Part shown: piece after piece, positions 61,682 through 64,000 of the stretch
Position numbering within the stretch: position 1 is the stretch's first letter
Layout of the letters: each line of letters starts with the position of its first letter
Origin: CAVYXK01 sp963708245
GTDB lineage: Bacteria > Pseudomonadota > Alphaproteobacteria > Acetobacterales > Acetobacteraceae
NCBI GenBank assembly: GCA_963708245.1
Contig: OY970201.1
Coordinates: 5,394,001-5,458,000 of the forward strand
Length of the DNA stretch: 64,000 nucleotides
Direction of reading: 5' to 3'
Position numbers and translations under genes: made by a program
The notes under the pieces: model-generated
Seen by the model: the letters and a program-made list of their open reading frames with translations, nothing else
Told to the model about the DNA's origin: nothing
The model's database searches: none

Positions 61682-62619
61682 TAGCGGATCCTCGGGTCGA
61701 AGAGCGTGTACAACAGATCGACGATCAGATTGACGATCACATAAGCGAAGCTGAACATCAGCACGACGCCCTGGATCACCGGGTAGTCGCGCTGCAGGAT
61801 CGCATCTGTGGTCAGGCGCCCAAGGCCGGGAATGGCGAACACCGTCTCGGTCACCACGGCGCCGCCGATCAGCAGCGCCACTCCCAGCCCGACCACTGTG
61901 ACAATTGGAACCGCAGCGTTCTTCAGCGCATGCACGAACAGGATGCCGCGCTGGCCGACGCCCTTGGCCCGCGCCGTGCGCACATAGTCCTGGCTGAGCA
62001 CTTCCAGCATGGTCGCCCGCGTGATGCGGGCGATCAGCGCGATATAGATCAGCCCGAGCGCTACTGCCGGCAGCAACAGCGTGCGCAGGAACGGCCAAAA
62101 CCCCTGGCTAATCGGCGTGAATCCTTGCACCGGAAGCCAGCCCAGCTTGAGCGCGAAGACATAGGCGAGCAGGTAGCCCACGACGAAGACCGGGGTGGAA
62201 AAGCCGAACACCGCGAGCACCATAACCAACCGGTCGATCCAGGAGCCCTGTTTCCACGCCGCCAGCACGCCCATCGGGATCGCCACGATCAGCGACAGCA
62301 CCACGGTCAACAGCATCAGCGACAGCGTCGGTTCCAGCCGCTGTGCGATCATGTGAGTGACCGGCAGATTGGTGAAGATCGAGGTGCCGAGATCGCCGTG
62401 CAGGATGTGCCAGAGCCAGTCGCCGAAGCGCACCAGGAACGGCCGGTCGAGCCCGAGCGAGGCACGGATACGGTCGATATCAGCCGGCGTCGCCTGGTCC
62501 CCGGCAATGATCGCGGCCGGATCGCCGGGCGCGAGATAGAGCAGGCTGAACACGAAGAAGGCGACGGTCAGCATCACCGGGATGGTGGCGAGGATGCGTC
62601 GGAAAGCGTAGGCGAGCAT
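61678..62619 (-). CDS. ABC transporter permease, DppB type
   Basis: A 313-residue permease of the dipeptide family. Start MLAYAFRRILATIPVMLTVA, the conserved YLAPGDPAAIIAGDQATPAD, GDLGTSIFTNLPVTHMIAQR, GFSTPVFVVGYLLAYVFAL and VRTARAKGVGQRGILFVHAL (EAA region). Six spans are expected. ATG 62619 is the start. Upstream is the degraded gene of a binding protein, so the importer seems to have lost its receptor here. Confidence 0.92.
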   Translation of the reverse strand: MLAYAFRRILATIPVMLTVAFFVFSLLYLAPGDPAAIIAGDQATPADIDRIRASLGLDRPFLVRFGDWLWHILHGDLGTSIFTNLPVTHMIAQRLEPTLSLMLLTVVLSLIVAIPMGVLAAWKQGSWIDRLVMVLAVFGFSTPVFVVGYLLAYVFALKLGWLPVQGFTPISQGFWPFLRTLLLPAVALGLIYIALIARITRATMLEVLSQDYVRTARAKGVGQRGILFVHALKNAAVPIVTVVGLGVALLIGGAVVTETVFAIPGLGRLTTDAILQRDYPVIQGVVLMFSFAYVIVNLIVDLLYTLFDPRIRY

Positions 62620-62640
62620 GCGTCGTTGGTTCCCTCGATC

Positions 62641-62915
62641 TCAGTTCCAGGTCATGTCTTGCTCATCGCCCAGATCAACGGGAAAGATGCCTGCACCACC
62701 CCCTGGAGGTTGTTGCGGGAAGACTGATAACCCTTGCAAAAGCCGGTCGGCATGAAAGTGACGAAACCCATCGAGGCGTTCTTGATCCGGCGCACGGCCT
62801 TCTTCTCGGCGTTCTGGTCCGGCGCGGCGAGCTAGGCATAGATCGTCGCCAGCACCGCTCGGATTTCGAGTAGCCGAACCAGGTGTGGTCACCGGTCGGT
62901 AGTAAGCCGGCTGAG
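62641..62915 (-). pseudogene. ABC substrate-binding protein (DppA family), C-terminal remnant
   Basis: In a second minus-strand frame the sequence reads VLATIYA, stop, LAAPDQNAEKKAVRRIKNAS, MGFVTFMPTGFCKGYQSSRN and NLQGVVQASFPLIWAMSKT. This matches the C-terminus of family-5 solute-binding proteins (...FVPTGFFKGYQAWRNNLxGVV...). An in-frame stop (TAG at 62833-62835) and missing 5' sequence make it a remnant. It is directly upstream of the dppB-like gene. Confidence 0.6.
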
Positions 62916-63239
62916 CGCGGGTCTCACGCAGTCCAGGCCAGCGGCGGATTGAAGGAAAGCGCGGCGCTGCATTGCTGGAACCCCCGATGTTCTTGTTGCC
63001 TGCCCGCTCAAATCGGCCCGCATCGGCGGGAGTTAAGCGGTCGGGGCAGCGAGACGCAACTTCGGGGCCAGGCAACCGTCAGCGCGCCGGGTCGGATGCC
63101 GCGGGCGCCGATCCGTGAGCATCTCTCCACCACGCCCGCCAGGCTCAGGCATAAGATAGGCTGGATCATGGGATGATCCGCTCGTCGCTGTCGGCGGTCC
63201 ATCCTGGAGATCCAGGTCCCACGCTGGAGGAAATGTCGC
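62916..63239. other. non-coding stretch before Rieske gene
   Basis: About 320 bases with no gene I can support. It probably contains more of the decayed binding-protein gene (minus strand) and the promoter of the oxygenase (plus strand). I see no clear boxes. Confidence 0.35.
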
Positions 63240-64000
63240 ATGGACCGGTCCCCGGATAACCCCGCCAACCTGCTCGCTGCGCTGGATCGCGGCGAATCGC
63301 TGCCAGCCCGCTGGTACACAGATCCCGCGCTAACCGAGCAGGAAATCACCCACGTCTTTCAAAGGGCATGGAACTATATCGGGCCGCTCAGCGAGCTGGC
63401 GAAGGCGGGCGATTACATCACCGGCAACCTCGGCAACGTTCCAGTTGTCGCCATCCGCAACGAGACCGGGCTGGCGGGTTTCGTCAATGTCTGCCGACAT
63501 CGCCGCCACGAGGTCATGGCAGCTCGCGGCAACGCCAGGATGATGCAATGCCGCTATCATGCCTGGACCTACGACCTGACCGGTTCCCTCAAACACGCTC
63601 CCCGCTCGGACGGCGAGCGGGACTTCCGCCCCGAGACCTTGCCGCTGCTGCCCATCAGGGCCGAGGCACTTGGTCCATTCGTGTTTGTCACTCTCGACCC
63701 CGAGGCCGAGGCGGCGAACGCGTGTTTCGGCACCGTGCTCGACGTGATTTCAGCCGGCGGCATCGCACTCGACTCTCTCGAGTTGCACAGTCGCGAAGAA
63801 TGGCGGTCCCCGGCGAACTGGAAGACGATGCTCGAGAACTATCTTGAATGCTATCACTGCCCGGTCGCGCATCCGGGCTTCAGCGCAGCGATCGACGTTC
63901 GGCCAGAGAACTATCGCCTGACGGCGGACGGCTGGCTGTTAAGCCAGGTTGGCCAGGTACGTCGCTCGGCGCTCGACGGAAGGAGCCGGGTCAAGACCTA
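63240..64000 (+). CDS. Rieske aromatic ring-hydroxylating oxygenase alpha subunit (3' end cut by window)
   Basis: The first 253 residues of a Rieske non-haem iron oxygenase large subunit. Cluster ligands: Cys85-x-His87 (CRHRRHEV) and Cys104-x2-His107 (CRYHAW). The mononuclear iron site is begun by His206 and His211 in NYLECYHCPVAH. ATG 63240 follows the ribosome site GGAGG at 9 bases. Such enzymes hydroxylate aromatics, choline-like or betaine-type amines with an electron-transfer partner; the C-terminal half needed to choose is outside. Confidence 0.88.
   Translation, partial: MDRSPDNPANLLAALDRGESLPARWYTDPALTEQEITHVFQRAWNYIGPLSELAKAGDYITGNLGNVPVVAIRNETGLAGFVNVCRHRRHEVMAARGNARMMQCRYHAWTYDLTGSLKHAPRSDGERDFRPETLPLLPIRAEALGPFVFVTLDPEAEAANACFGTVLDVISAGGIALDSLELHSREEWRSPANWKTMLENYLECYHCPVAHPGFSAAIDVRPENYRLTADGWLLSQVGQVRRSALDGRSRVKT

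Overview
The window looks like a chromosomal piece of a GC-rich alphaproteobacterium, most likely in or near the Acetobacteraceae (Rhodospirillales). The support is codon use, the rplM-rpsI-argC-gamma carbonic anhydrase order, PQQ-centred alcohol oxidation, and two copies of a 1662-bp IS1380-type element, a family first described in acetic acid bacteria. The placement is an inference.

Layout. 0-2.3 kb: 3' part of a sugar-type ABC importer operon. 2.3-6.7 kb: a decayed trypsin-like protease gene followed by two identical head-to-tail IS1380-type elements. 6.8-14.6 kb: housekeeping genes (pgpA, a hydrolase, a lytic transglycosylase, dapA, smpB, a molybdopterin oxidoreductase, a D-2-hydroxyacid dehydrogenase). 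14.3-22.8 kb: a lanthanide-type methanol dehydrogenase locus with a pqqA copy, xoxF, xoxG, xoxJ and several PQQ-associated periplasmic proteins. 22.8-33.8 kb: cofactor genes for tetrahydromethanopterin and methanofuran, plus formaldehyde-activating enzyme. 34.4-40.1 kb: a small regulator, then a DUF2760-Hsp70-Hsp70 operon. 40.3-44.5 kb: a second pqqA with pqqBCDE and a TonB-like gene. 44.6-53.8 kb: oxidoreductases, an IS630 remnant, a transporter, an amidase and glycerol kinase. 53.9-59.8 kb: rplM, rpsI, argC, a gamma carbonic anhydrase, an M81 metallopeptidase and prephenate dehydratase. 59.8-63 kb: an oligopeptide ABC operon whose binding-protein gene is degraded. The window ends inside a Rieske oxygenase gene.

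How the parts fit. XoxF (PQQ plus a lanthanide) would oxidise methanol to formaldehyde in the periplasm and pass electrons to cytochrome XoxG. PqqA-E make the PQQ. Fae condenses formaldehyde with tetrahydromethanopterin, and the genes at 22.8-33.8 kb help build that pterin and methanofuran. The genes mch, mtdB and fhc, needed to carry the C1 unit on to formate, are not in the window.

The main oddity is erosion in and around this methylotrophy block. xoxF and an amino-acid-kinase gene each carry a single-base frameshift. The CXXCW-protein gene is cut short. A zinc metallohydrolase next to pqqA is a wreck. An FAD oxidoreductase has several frameshifts, one caused by a 19-bp tandem duplication. 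Either the pathway is decaying in this lineage or the assembly has indel errors; read data would decide. The least understood intact modules are the DUF2760-Hsp70-Hsp70 operon and the unassigned periplasmic proteins of the xox locus.
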